From Pseudemcibacter aquimaris (GTDB lineage: Bacteria; Pseudomonadota; Alphaproteobacteria; Sphingomonadales; Emcibacteraceae): a stretch of DNA of 64,000 nt. The notes under the pieces were generated by a model. The model was not told where the DNA came from, made no database searches, and was given only the letters and a program-made list of their open reading frames with translations. A program made the position numbers and the translations under genes. The DNA lies in the NCBI RefSeq assembly GCF_028869115.1, contig NZ_CP079800.1, forward strand, positions 124,001-188,000, in the 5' to 3' direction. Below, piece by piece: positions 16,874 through 25,781 of the stretch. Each line of letters starts with the position of its first letter. Position 1 is the stretch's first letter.

Positions 16874-18319
16874 ATGATCAATGTAGGATCAAAGGGGTAC
16901 AAAGCGCTATTGCTTGGCTGTAGTATGTTGATTGCAAGCTGCGCACCCCAATTAAATGTTGATGACCAACTGGATATGGTGGCAACTCCAGCCAGTTGGC
17001 AAAGCGCAGATATTGTTTCGGTTGATGATCAGCTGAGCTGGCTAAGCAATGACAGCGATATGGCTGATCTAACCGAAATTGTGACAAAGGCGCTCGATAA
17101 TAATCCGGATTTAAGGATTTCTGCCAATCGTTTAAGAACATCTTTGGCACAACAATCAATTACCGATGGCGCACGTAGTATTACGGGGGATCTGACCCTT
17201 GGCGCATCCAGAAATGGTGATTTTGAAAGCGGTACACCGGATAATCAAAATTTTTCCTTACGTGGTGGTCTAGCGTGGGAAGCGGATATCTGGGGACGCC
17301 TTGCAAGCAACAGTGCATCCGCAGAACAATCGGTTCGTGCCACAAAAAATGATCTGGATTATGCGCGTATGTCGCTCGCAACCAGAACGGCACAACGATA
17401 TTTCGATGTGATCGAAGCCGTGATGCAGGTTGCGCTTTTGGAACAGAACCTTGAAAAATTGCTGCAGGCGCAGGACCTAGTGGACCGTAGATACGACCGT
17501 GGTATTGCCGATGTTTTGGATATGTTGCAAATTCAAACCAACGTGGCAACGGCGAAATCAAACCTTGCTAATCAGCAGCAGACCGTTATTCAACGCATGC
17601 GTACACTTGAAGTATTGATCGGATCTTATCCATCTGGAAAGGCTGATGGGGATTTAACGCTTCCGTCACTTGATACCCTAATGAATACGGGTATTCCAAC
17701 GAATTTACTTGAAAAACGACCAGATATTATGGCGGCGAAGAACCGTGTATTGGCGGCGAATTATAATCTAGAATCCGCGAAAAAAGCGCTTTATCCGTCA
17801 TTAAGGGTTTCCGGCAGTACGTCAATGAGCGGTAGTGAAATTAGCGATATTGCGGATATTGATGAACTGGTGTGGAGTGTGGTTGGCAATATGGTGCAAC
17901 CTATTCTGGATGGCACACGTCGTCGTAGTCAGGTTGTCATCAATGAAGTGGCGCTGGATACAAGTCTTGCAAATTATTTAAAAACTGTGCTCAACGCTTA
18001 TCAGGAAACAGAAAATGCCCTAACGGCCGAAATGACACTTGCTGAGCAGGAACGCCACTTAACCATTGCGGTTGACCGTGCCGTCTATAGTGAGGAACGC
18101 GCCCTCGATCAATATAGTAAGGGTCTTGTGGATATTCTTTCCCTTGTGAACGTACAGCGTAACCGAATTTCTTCACAGCAGAGTTTATTGCGTGTGAAAT
18201 ATCGTCGTTTACTTAATCGTGCTGATCTTCATTTGGCACTGGGTGGGGAAAATCTCGAAACTTATATTAATCAAATGACTGGTACGAATGAACCGGTGAA
18301 TAATCAAGGTAGTTTATAA
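16874..18319 (+). CDS. RND efflux outer-membrane lipoprotein, NodT/OprM type
   Basis: This is the TolC-like channel subunit of the tripartite pump encoded here. The N-terminus MINVGSKGYKALLLGCSMLIASC carries a lipobox (IASC, Cys at about residue 23) for lipid anchoring. Two outer-membrane-efflux repeats follow, with the typical ALDNNPDLRISANRL, GLAWEADIWGRLAS and the matching second-repeat phrases LLEKRPDIMAAKNRVLAANYNL and YSKGLVDILSLVNVQRNR. Length 481 aa is normal. The stop shares its last A with the ATG of the adaptor gene at 18319. Confidence 0.93.
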   Translation: MINVGSKGYKALLLGCSMLIASCAPQLNVDDQLDMVATPASWQSADIVSVDDQLSWLSNDSDMADLTEIVTKALDNNPDLRISANRLRTSLAQQSITDGARSITGDLTLGASRNGDFESGTPDNQNFSLRGGLAWEADIWGRLASNSASAEQSVRATKNDLDYARMSLATRTAQRYFDVIEAVMQVALLEQNLEKLLQAQDLVDRRYDRGIADVLDMLQIQTNVATAKSNLANQQQTVIQRMRTLEVLIGSYPSGKADGDLTLPSLDTLMNTGIPTNLLEKRPDIMAAKNRVLAANYNLESAKKALYPSLRVSGSTSMSGSEISDIADIDELVWSVVGNMVQPILDGTRRRSQVVINEVALDTSLANYLKTVLNAYQETENALTAEMTLAEQERHLTIAVDRAVYSEERALDQYSKGLVDILSLVNVQRNRISSQQSLLRVKYRRLLNRADLHLALGGENLETYINQMTGTNEPVNNQGSL

Positions 18320-19788
18320 TGAAAAAGTCACATTCACAGTTTATGATCGTTGCCGCAATCGCTGCTGTTACAGCTATTGTATTCACAGGCATGTATATCA
18401 TGCGGCCCACAGCGCCAGTTGAAAAGCTTGAAGACCGTGTTGAAAGGCTCGAGGTTATTACAGCAAAACGCGGTGATTATACCCCAAGTGTGAAAACGCA
18501 GGCCGTCGTGGAAAGCCGTTTTAACATCACGATTAAATCACAAGTGGCCGGTCAGGTTATTTATATTTCACCTAAATTTATTTCAGGCGGTTTCTTTGAT
18601 ACCGGTGAAGTGATTATGCGTATTGATCCAAGTGATTATGAACTGGCGCTTGCACAGGCCGAAGTAAACGTGGCCCGTGCGGAACAAACGCTTAGCCTTG
18701 AACTTGAACAGGGTGAGCTAGCACGTCTTGATTGGGAAAAATATGGCGAAGGTGAACCAACGGATTTGGTTTTACGAATTCCGCAAATTAAAACTGCCGA
18801 AGCAGGGTTGAAAGGTGCGCAGGCTGCATATGAAACACAGAAAATCCGCCTTGAGCGGACTGAGGTAAAAGCACCATTTCCGCTTATGATCGCAACAAAA
18901 CAAGTGGATCTTGGTCAGATCGTTGGCAATAATCAGGATCTTGCCGCTGTCTTTGGAACGGATGAATTTGAAATCCGTATGCCACTTAGTCAAAAGCAAA
19001 TGGATCTTTTGAGTGTTAAAAGCGTTGGTATTTTACCAGAAGAAGAAAGACTGGATATTAAGGTACGTGATCTGACCCGTGATGCGAACATTGCTTGGGA
19101 TGCGGAAATCACACGTATTGAAAGTAACATTGATCGTCAAAGCCGTGTTTATTTCGGTATTGGTACAGTTTATGACCCAATGAATTTAAAAGGGGATAAA
19201 GATACGCCGCCGTTATTGCCGGGTGTTTTTGTGGACCTTGAAGTCATGGGTGCAACAATGGAAAACCTTTACCGTGTGCCGACAAAATCCATGCGGGATG
19301 ATAACAATATTTATATTTATAATGATGAACAGCTACTCACCAAACCGGTACAGGTGCTGGACCGTGATCAACAAATGACGACAGTGATTTCTGGTATAGA
19401 TGATGGCGAAATGATTGTTATTTCACCGCCATTTTCATATGTGCCGGGAATGAAGTCAACAATCGCTAGCCTTGACGGTATGCCAGTTGGCGGCCCACGC
19501 GGCCGTGGCGGTCCCGGTGGATCAGGCGGCGGGCGTCCTGGCGGTGGTTCTGCACCAAGTGGTGGTGGTACAACAACGGCTAACGCGGCACCGGCTGGTG
19601 ATGCGCCTGCGCAAACCGCTGCGGATGGGGAGACACAGAGACCAGATTTTGCTAATATGACACCAGAGCAAAGACGCGCGGCAATTGCCAATATGACACC
19701 GGAACAACGAGCTGCTTTGCGCGCCAGACGTCAGGCAAGTGGCCAAAATGGTGCATCAGGGGGCCAACCACAAGGAGGTAGCCAATGA
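18319..19788 (+). CDS. RND efflux periplasmic adaptor (HlyD/MFP family)
   Basis: This membrane-fusion protein bridges the inner-membrane pump and the outer-membrane channel. An N-terminal membrane segment (FMIVAAIAAVTAIVFTGMYI, about residues 8-27) is followed by a lipoyl half-motif (FNITIKSQVAGQVIYISPKF). Next come an alpha-hairpin (about 95-180), the second lipoyl half (VKAPFPLMIATKQVDLGQIV) and the beta-barrel domain. The C-terminal 100 residues are unusual: a Gly/Pro-rich low-complexity tail and two near-copies of ANMTPEQRRA/ANMTPEQRAA before an Arg-rich end. At 489 aa it is about 100 residues longer than standard adaptors because of this tail. Its stop overlaps the pump start by four bases (ATGA). 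Confidence 0.92.
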   Translation: MKKSHSQFMIVAAIAAVTAIVFTGMYIMRPTAPVEKLEDRVERLEVITAKRGDYTPSVKTQAVVESRFNITIKSQVAGQVIYISPKFISGGFFDTGEVIMRIDPSDYELALAQAEVNVARAEQTLSLELEQGELARLDWEKYGEGEPTDLVLRIPQIKTAEAGLKGAQAAYETQKIRLERTEVKAPFPLMIATKQVDLGQIVGNNQDLAAVFGTDEFEIRMPLSQKQMDLLSVKSVGILPEEERLDIKVRDLTRDANIAWDAEITRIESNIDRQSRVYFGIGTVYDPMNLKGDKDTPPLLPGVFVDLEVMGATMENLYRVPTKSMRDDNNIYIYNDEQLLTKPVQVLDRDQQMTTVISGIDDGEMIVISPPFSYVPGMKSTIASLDGMPVGGPRGRGGPGGSGGGRPGGGSAPSGGGTTTANAAPAGDAPAQTAADGETQRPDFANMTPEQRRAAIANMTPEQRAALRARRQASGQNGASGGQPQGGSQ

Positions 19789-22700
19789 GAAACTTAATAG
19801 CATGGTTTGCGGATAACGGTGTTGCAGCCAATCTGTTGATGCTTTTGATCATTGTGGCAGGTGTTGTCAGTGTTCCAATGCTTCGCACAGAAGTATTTCC
19901 AGTGGTAGAATCTGATGAAATTACCGTTTCGGTATCATATCTTGGTGCTGGCCCAAAAGAGGTCGAGGACAATATCACCATTCCTATTGAAGAAACGCTG
20001 AAAGGCGTGGCGAACATCCGTAAAATGTCATCACGTTCTTCGCGCGGCACTTCAACGGTGACACTTCAACTTGAACGCGGTGCCAACATCCAGATCGTGA
20101 TGGATGAAGTTCAATCGCGCATTGATGGTATTCGCTCTTTTCCAAGTGATATTGAACCACCCCGTGTTCGTCATAATATTCAAAACGATGATATTATTGA
20201 TGTGATTGTATCCGGTGATACGGATCAGAAAACACTGGCGGGTGTCGCCAGACGTGTAAGATCAGACCTGCTTGCGCTGCCCGACGTGACGCTTGTGGAA
20301 GTAAACGGCATGCCTCCAAACACAATCAGTATTGAAGTATCGGAATTTGATCTTCGCCGTCTTGGCATTTCTATGGCAACTGTGGCGCAAGCCATTAGCG
20401 CCAGTTCCGTGGATGTTTCTGTGGGATCAATCCGTACGGGTATGAGGCCACTACAAATCCGTGCTGAGGGTCGGGCTTATTATTCTGAAGAATTTAAAGA
20501 GATTACCATTTTACAGCAACCAAACGGCACACGTATTAAGCTGGGTGATATTGCTGTCATTAAAGATGGCGTCAGTGAACGACCATTTATATTCCGCTCA
20601 AAAGGAAAGCCGTCTATCGTCTTGGAAACACAGCTTAGTCCAGGGCAGGATGTGCTTAAATTAACATCAGCGGTTAATGGATATCTTGAAAATGCAGAAG
20701 GAAGTTTCCCGCAAGGTATCACTGTTTCCACATGGCGCGATGACAGTGTTGAATTTTATCAACGATTAGAAATGCTGATTTCGAACAGTTTGACAGGGTT
20801 ATTACTTGTTTTTGTGCTTCTTGTGATGTTTTTGCGTCTTGATCTTGCGCTTTGGGTAACATTTGGTATCGCAATTGCTTTTAGTGGTTCGTTTATGGTG
20901 TTGAAGCTCTTTGATTTCTCGATTAATCAGATATCGCTCTTTGGGTTTTTGCTGGTGCTCGGGATTGTGGTGGATGATGCCATTGTTATTGGCGAAGGCA
21001 TTCATGCGACTCAGCGGCGCGGCAGGAAGGGGCTCTCTGGTGCTATATTCGGGGCGCAGACACTTTCTTTACCGATTACCTTATCAGTATTAACGACCAT
21101 CCTTGCGGTGATGCCACTGTTGTTTTTTGTTTCTGAAACCGGACAACAGGCCCGTGATATTGCAGTGGTGGTTGCGGGCGCGCTTTTATTCTCGCTTGTT
21201 GAATGTTTGCTTATCTTGCCGAATCATTTATCAGGAACAAAGCATTTTGGACTTAAGGCCGAGTGGTATCAAAAATTCGTGACATTCCAACGTAAGGTCG
21301 CACAATGGTTAATCGATGTTTCCCGTTATAAATATAAGCCGTTCGTGGAAAAATGTTTGCGGTATAAATATCTTACCGCAGCAATATTCTTTTCTGTGCT
21401 GATATTATTTACGGCGGCTTATTCGCTTGGTTTTATCCGTTCGTCTTTTAATCCAGAAATCCCGAGTAATATTTTAAGATATTCAATCGAACTTTCTGAA
21501 ACGGCACCGGACGGAACGGGTGAACGACTTCATGATGAAATGGTCGCCGCCATTAGTGGCCCGGGCGGCATCGAAGAAGAATATGAAGAAAAAACAGGGT
21601 TAGCCCGTAATATTCTATTCCCCAATTACAGTAGCTTTGCGTTCGGCAACCGTATCTTTATGTCGCTAGAAATGTCATCAGAAGCGATGGCGATACTGGA
21701 CGCGGAAACCATTATGAATGAATGGCAGGAACGTGTCGGTGAAGTACCAGAAGCGGTGGAGGTTACTTTAAGAAATTCAAGAAACACGGGCCGCCGTGGT
21801 GGTGATTTAAGTTTCTATGTGTCGGCAAATAATGATGCGGAACTTGAAGCATCCGTTGAACGTATTAAGTTAGAAATGCGTGATATTCAGGGGCTGACAC
21901 AAATTTATGATAACCGTGACCGTCAGGGTCAGGAATTAAGGTTATCCTTAAAACCCGAAGCTGAACATTATGGCTTAACGCTTGGCACCTTAAGTGATCA
22001 AGTACGTCTTGGTTTCTTTGGACGGATTGTGCAGCGTATCCCACGTGACGGGGAAACCATTGATATTCATGTCCGTTATCCACTTGAAGCACGCCAGGAT
22101 ATGAACGCGCTTAGGGAAATGTATATTCGTACCCCGGGCGGTGGTGAAATCCCGTTTAATATGGTCGCTGAAATGGAATATGTACCGATGTTAAATTCAC
22201 CGGAACGTATTAATGGCCAAAATATTATTAAGGTTCAGGCACGGATGAACAAAAATATTGTGTCGCCTTATGAGGCTTTCCAATATCTTGAAAACGGAAT
22301 TTTCCAGGAATTAAAAGGCGAAGTCACGGGCTTTTCCGTCATTCCGGAAGGGGCGGTTGAAGAACAAGCAATATTCTTTGGTGAAATTAGTTTCTATTTA
22401 TCACTGGTGTTGCTTGCGATTTATACATTGCTTGCAGTTGGCCTAAGATCATATGTGGAACCATTCATTATTCTGACGGCTATTCCGTTTGGGTTTGTGG
22501 GTGCGTTGATTGGTCATTTGATCATGGACATGCCGGTCAGTCTTTATTCATTCCTTGGGCTTTTTGCAGCCGCTGGTGTGGTGGTGAATGATAATCTGGT
22601 GCTTGTGGACTGTATCAAAAACCTTAAAAAAGAAGGAATGGCTTATACAGAAGCAATCGCCGAAGGCGGGCGCATGCGTTTCCGTGCGATTATTCTGACA

Positions 22701-22943
22701 TCGATTACCACTTTTGTTGGACTTGTACCGATCATGCTTGAAACAAGTTATCAGGCGATTTTCATCATTCCAATGGTTGTGTCATTAACGTTCGGTGTGC
22801 TTTTTGCCACTATGATTACCTTAGTACTAGTGCCTTGTCTTTACGATATTAAGGACACAATTGCCGATAAACTTGGCGCATTACATGGCACATCCGGCCA
22901 TGAGGCCGAAAGCGAGACAAAAGAAGTCGGTGCTGCCGAATAA
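19785..22943 (+). CDS. RND family inner-membrane efflux permease
   Basis: This is a proton-driven pump of the AcrB/MexB superfamily, 1052 aa, with 12 expected membrane helices and two large periplasmic loops. Marks include NLLMLLIIVAGVVSVPMLRTEVFP in helix 1, FGFLLVLGIVVDDAIVIGEGIHA in helix 4 with the paired Asp of the proton relay, and the matching FFAAAGVV/NDNLVLVDCI region in helix 10. SYLGAGPKEVEDNITIPIEE is the porter-domain entrance. It is the last gene of the three-gene operon. The substrate range is not predictable, though it groups by eye with hydrophobe/multidrug pumps and not with heavy-metal pumps. Confidence 0.93.
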   Translation: MRNLIAWFADNGVAANLLMLLIIVAGVVSVPMLRTEVFPVVESDEITVSVSYLGAGPKEVEDNITIPIEETLKGVANIRKMSSRSSRGTSTVTLQLERGANIQIVMDEVQSRIDGIRSFPSDIEPPRVRHNIQNDDIIDVIVSGDTDQKTLAGVARRVRSDLLALPDVTLVEVNGMPPNTISIEVSEFDLRRLGISMATVAQAISASSVDVSVGSIRTGMRPLQIRAEGRAYYSEEFKEITILQQPNGTRIKLGDIAVIKDGVSERPFIFRSKGKPSIVLETQLSPGQDVLKLTSAVNGYLENAEGSFPQGITVSTWRDDSVEFYQRLEMLISNSLTGLLLVFVLLVMFLRLDLALWVTFGIAIAFSGSFMVLKLFDFSINQISLFGFLLVLGIVVDDAIVIGEGIHATQRRGRKGLSGAIFGAQTLSLPITLSVLTTILAVMPLLFFVSETGQQARDIAVVVAGALLFSLVECLLILPNHLSGTKHFGLKAEWYQKFVTFQRKVAQWLIDVSRYKYKPFVEKCLRYKYLTAAIFFSVLILFTAAYSLGFIRSSFNPEIPSNILRYSIELSETAPDGTGERLHDEMVAAISGPGGIEEEYEEKTGLARNILFPNYSSFAFGNRIFMSLEMSSEAMAILDAETIMNEWQERVGEVPEAVEVTLRNSRNTGRRGGDLSFYVSANNDAELEASVERIKLEMRDIQGLTQIYDNRDRQGQELRLSLKPEAEHYGLTLGTLSDQVRLGFFGRIVQRIPRDGETIDIHVRYPLEARQDMNALREMYIRTPGGGEIPFNMVAEMEYVPMLNSPERINGQNIIKVQARMNKNIVSPYEAFQYLENGIFQELKGEVTGFSVIPEGAVEEQAIFFGEISFYLSLVLLAIYTLLAVGLRSYVEPFIILTAIPFGFVGALIGHLIMDMPVSLYSFLGLFAAAGVVVNDNLVLVDCIKNLKKEGMAYTEAIAEGGRMRFRAIILTSITTFVGLVPIMLETSYQAIFIIPMVVSLTFGVLFATMITLVLVPCLYDIKDTIADKLGALHGTSGHEAESETKEVGAAE

Positions 22944-22951
22944 GTTTCTAT

Positions 22952-23269
22952 TCAATCTGGATAGGGGATCTCGACGGTTAATCCGTCGAGGTCTTCTTTC
23001 ATTATGACCTGACAGCTAAGGCGGCTGCCCATTTTTCTGCCATTTAAGAAATCAAGCAGTGCGCTTTCATCTTCGTCGGCATAGCCTACCTTTGATAAAT
23101 CGGCATGATTAAAAATGATATGGCATGTGGCGCAGGCGCATGCGCCACCGCAATCTGCATCAATGCCGTCGACATTATTTTTGACGGCGATTTCCATTAA
23201 TGTTTCACCAATGGGGGCTTCAACATTAAATTCTTTTTTTTCTGGGGAAATAAAGGTGAATTTTGGCAT
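22952..23269 (-). CDS. Adrenodoxin-type [2Fe-2S] ferredoxin
   Basis: This 105-aa electron carrier has the cluster ligands of the plant/vertebrate type: Cys40, Cys46 and Cys49 in DADCGGACACATCH (C-x5-C-x2-C) and Cys86 in GSRLSCQVIM. The extra Cys44 is common in the adrenodoxin branch. It ends VEIPYPD, close to the usual terminus of that branch. Such ferredoxins serve iron-sulfur assembly or cytochromes P450; neither kind of partner is adjacent. It starts five bases before the stop of the Lrp-type gene upstream, so the two may be one transcription unit. Confidence 0.92.
   Translation of the reverse strand: MPKFTFISPEKKEFNVEAPIGETLMEIAVKNNVDGIDADCGGACACATCHIIFNHADLSKVGYADEDESALLDFLNGRKMGSRLSCQVIMKEDLDGLTVEIPYPD
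22970..22990. terminator. Hairpin inside the ferredoxin 3' end, facing the efflux operon
   Basis: CTCGACGG-TTAAT-CCGTCGAG is a perfect 8-bp stem 27 bases after the stop of the RND permease and within the last codons of the convergent ferredoxin gene. It is followed on the plus strand by a T/C-rich stretch. It may end the efflux transcript. Confidence 0.35.
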
Positions 23270-23274
23270 TTATT

Positions 23275-23784
23275 TTATACTTCGTTACTTACGTTAATGG
23301 CACTGCTGGCTTTTATTTCTTCCATCACCACATAGGTATGTGTGTTACTAATGTCTTCAATCAGGGCCAGTTTCTCACTTAAAAACCGTCTGTAATGTTC
23401 CATATCGCGGGTTCTGACTTTAATCAGATAATCAAATCCACCGGCGACCATATGACATTCCTGAACCTCATCCATTCTCAGGATTACTTCACTGAATTTA
23501 TCAAATGCTTCGGTTGTTGTCCGTCCTAATGAAACCTCGATAAATGAAACCAATGCTGAATTCAACATTTTAGGCTCTAAGACCGCGACATATTTTTTAA
23601 TGTAGCCTTCTTTTTCCAAGCGCTTTACACGTTCAAGGCACGGTGTGGGACTGAGATGAATTTTTTCAGCCAGTTTGACATTTGAAATACGGCCATCTTC
23701 TTGCAGCAGGTCGAGAATTTTTCGGTCAATTTTATCCAGCGGTCTTGGTGGCGTTTTGTCCGTTAAATCGTATCTTGATTTCAC
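23275..23784 (-). CDS. Lrp/AsnC family transcriptional regulator
   Basis: This feast/famine-type regulator (169 aa) has an N-terminal winged helix-turn-helix, DRKILDLLQEDGRISNVKLA then LSPTPCLERVKRLEKEGYIKKY (about residues 20-65). An AsnC/RAM ligand domain follows, with VAGGFDYLIKVRTRDMEHYRRFL. The LSPTPCLERVKRLE recognition helix is common in Lrp proteins that control proline or branched-chain amino acid catabolism, including alphaproteobacterial PutR. putA and serine dehydratase lie 0.5-2 kb away, and putA has a Lrp-like upstream site, so it is a good candidate for a PutR-like activator. The gene symbol is withheld because the target is inferred. Confidence 0.88.
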   Translation of the reverse strand: MKSRYDLTDKTPPRPLDKIDRKILDLLQEDGRISNVKLAEKIHLSPTPCLERVKRLEKEGYIKKYVAVLEPKMLNSALVSFIEVSLGRTTTEAFDKFSEVILRMDEVQECHMVAGGFDYLIKVRTRDMEHYRRFLSEKLALIEDISNTHTYVVMEEIKASSAINVSNEV

Positions 23785-24065
23785 TATGGCGAATATCTCT
23801 TTTCATTATAGATTGGTTAGATGAATCGAATGAAGAATCATAACATGGCAATATTTTATTCTATAAACTTGCAAATGCACAGATTTAAATATACCGTGTG
23901 AAATATGCCTGTGAAACCTATGTAAATATTTGTGAATATCTTTGGTTGACTTTGGGTTTTCAGGGGCGTAAATGCTGTGTTTTTTAGGGCATCTTATTGC
24001 CATAATGTTGTGTCATTATGTGAAAATAGTGAACGTTAAGTCAGTACCAAAGAGCAGGTAAAACC

Positions 24066-24212
24066 ATGAGCGACCAAACAATTGAAGAGCTTGCAAAGAA
24101 GTTGATCCGACGTATGGGTCGTAGCCAAGCCATCGAAATATGTGAAGCGAATAAATGGTTAAGGGTATTAGAGCATATCAAATCACTTGATAAGAATGCT
24201 CAAAACGCATAG
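24066..24212 (+). CDS. Small protein (48 aa) with its own terminator
   Basis: The ATG at 24066 opens a 48-codon frame, MSDQTIEELAKKLIRRMGRSQ..., giving a helical basic/acidic amphipathic peptide with a short Ala-rich tail. Spaced upstream is GAGCAGG. The frame is bounded upstream by a 280-base gap shared with the divergent regulator, and its stop codon lies in the loop of an intrinsic terminator. It therefore sits alone on a short transcript. The family is not recognised; it resembles small alphaproteobacterial hypothetical proteins by eye only. A regulatory RNA that overlaps this frame is the alternative. Confidence 0.6.
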   Translation: MSDQTIEELAKKLIRRMGRSQAIEICEANKWLRVLEHIKSLDKNAQNA

Positions 24213-24223
24213 TCTGCGTTTTT
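24202..24223 (+). terminator. Intrinsic terminator of the 48-aa ORF
   Basis: AAAACGCA and TGCGTTTT form an 8-bp stem around a five-base loop holding most of the TAG stop, followed by further T residues (24223 on). The sdaA start is 50 bases downstream, so serine dehydratase probably depends on read-through or on a promoter within the short gap. Confidence 0.55.
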
Positions 24224-24272
24224 AATATCTTTTTCAACACAACTCCCTAAATAACAGAGTAAGGGTGAGGGC

Positions 24273-25646
24273 ATGTATTACAGCGTTTTCAACCTTTTTA
24301 AAATTGGTGTGGGGCCATCCAGTTCGCATACCGTAGGGCCGATGCTTGCGGCCAAAGATTTCCTTGAAAATATCGTTTCAATTGAAGCTGTTTCATCCGT
24401 AAAAATTGATGTTTATGGCTCACTTGCATTAACCGGTATTGGTCACGCCACTGATAAAGCCATCCTGATGGGATTAGAGGGCAATGAACCAGCCACAATT
24501 GATCCATCCATCATTGATGCGCGTTGTGACGAGATAAAAACGAGCCAGCGTATAAAACTGCTCGGCAAGCATGAGATTTATTTTTCGGTTGCTGACCATA
24601 TGCCGTTTCATATGGAAAAATTATTGCCACATCATAGCAACGGCATGACATTAAGCGCGTATGACGAAGCAGGAAAATTACTTTCCAAAGATAATTATTA
24701 TTCAGTTGGCGGCGGCGCGATTATGCGTGAGGCAGATTTTGGTAGAAATACACCGCCACCGGAAGAAATTCCAGTTCCGCACCCCTTTAATACGGGTGAA
24801 GATCTGTTGAAATTATGTGAAGAACATGATTGTTCAATTGCTGAGCTGATTTGGGAAAATGAAAAGGCCTTAAAATCAGAAGACGAGATTAAAGCCGGAC
24901 TTGATCAAATATATGAAGCAATGGATTTTTCCATCAATCGAGGATGCGAAACCAAAGGAAAGCTTCCGGGTGGCCTTAATGTGGAAAGACGTGCTGCCCA
25001 GACATTAAAAGCATTACGCGATGCTCAGGAAAAACAATTAAGCGATCCTTCCGTTATTCTTGATTGGATTAATTTATGGGCGCTTGCGGTGAATGAGGAA
25101 AATGCGGCCGGTGGTCGTGTGGTCACGGCCCCCACCAATGGGGCAGCGGGAATTATCCCGGCGGTTCTGCGGTATTATGACAGGTTTTATAACCGAAATG
25201 GCGACATGGAACCGATCCATGAATTTTTATTAACGGCGGCGGCGATTGGGTCTCTTTATAAAAAGAATGCATCTATTTCCGGTGCCGAGGTCGGTTGTCA
25301 GGGCGAGGTTGGCGTGGCTTGTTCTATGGCAGCGGCAGGACTTGCAGCCGTAAAAGGTGGTACCCCGCTTCAGGTGGAAAATGCCGCCGAGATCGGCATG
25401 GAACATAATCTGGGTCTGACGTGTGATCCAATTGGCGGCCTTGTGCAAATTCCGTGTATTGAACGCAATGCCATGGGGGCGGTTAAGGCCATCGATGCGG
25501 CGCGTCTTGCCATGCACGGTGACGGGGTTCATCATGTGTCACTTGATAAGGTTATTGAAACGATGCGACAAACCGGAAAGGACATGCAGGAAAAATACAA
25601 AGAGACCTCAAAAGGTGGTCTTGCTGTGAATGTTGTGGAATGTTAG
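24273..25646 (+). CDS. sdaA: L-serine ammonia-lyase (iron-sulfur serine dehydratase)
   Basis: This enzyme deaminates L-serine to pyruvate with an oxygen-sensitive [4Fe-4S] cluster. The single-chain form of 457 aa matches E. coli SdaA (454 aa). It starts with the beta-domain motif [20 protein letters not shown]. The C-terminal catalytic domain has [15 protein letters not shown], the [20 protein letters not shown] cysteines and [19 protein letters not shown], giving the cluster ligand set. GTG-type alternatives were not needed because the ATG at 24273 follows GTAAGGGTGAGGG. It lies between the regulator and putA in an amino-acid catabolic cluster. Confidence 0.95.
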   Translation: MYYSVFNLFKIGVGPSSSHTVGPMLAAKDFLENIVSIEAVSSVKIDVYGSLALTGIGHATDKAILMGLEGNEPATIDPSIIDARCDEIKTSQRIKLLGKHEIYFSVADHMPFHMEKLLPHHSNGMTLSAYDEAGKLLSKDNYYSVGGGAIMREADFGRNTPPPEEIPVPHPFNTGEDLLKLCEEHDCSIAELIWENEKALKSEDEIKAGLDQIYEAMDFSINRGCETKGKLPGGLNVERRAAQTLKALRDAQEKQLSDPSVILDWINLWALAVNEENAAGGRVVTAPTNGAAGIIPAVLRYYDRFYNRNGDMEPIHEFLLTAAAIGSLYKKNASISGAEVGCQGEVGVACSMAAAGLAAVKGGTPLQVENAAEIGMEHNLGLTCDPIGGLVQIPCIERNAMGAVKAIDAARLAMHGDGVHHVSLDKVIETMRQTGKDMQEKYKETSKGGLAVNVVEC

Positions 25647-25680
25647 TAGCATAAAATCCTGTTTTAAGCATCTAAACTTA

Positions 25681-25725
25681 GATAAAATATCGGCACAATC
25701 CTGAAAAAAGTAGGACATTCTGCTA
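25681..25725 (+). promoter_or_regulatory. Two-part upstream element shared with the permease-DDAH operon
   Basis: GATAAAATATCGGC (25681-25694), 20 bases, then ACATTCTGCTA (25715-25725): the same two words at the same spacing as 14667-14711, again ending 56 bases before the ATG. The second word with its left flank reads TAGGACATTCTGCTA, which fits the Lrp consensus at 12 of 15 positions. Probable site for the Lrp/AsnC regulator at 23275-23784. Confidence 0.6.
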
Positions 25726-25781
25726 TAAACTTGGCATAATTTTTGTAATCTCATTTACATTAATTTACAGGAGTGGCCGAT

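Noticed and set aside
23848-23871. AT-rich likeness (ATAAAATATTGCC on the minus strand and CTATAAACTTG) between the Lrp-gene upstream region and the putA upstream region
   Set aside because: The match is partial, split between strands and largely A/T; it may reflect autoregulation but is too weak to list as a site.
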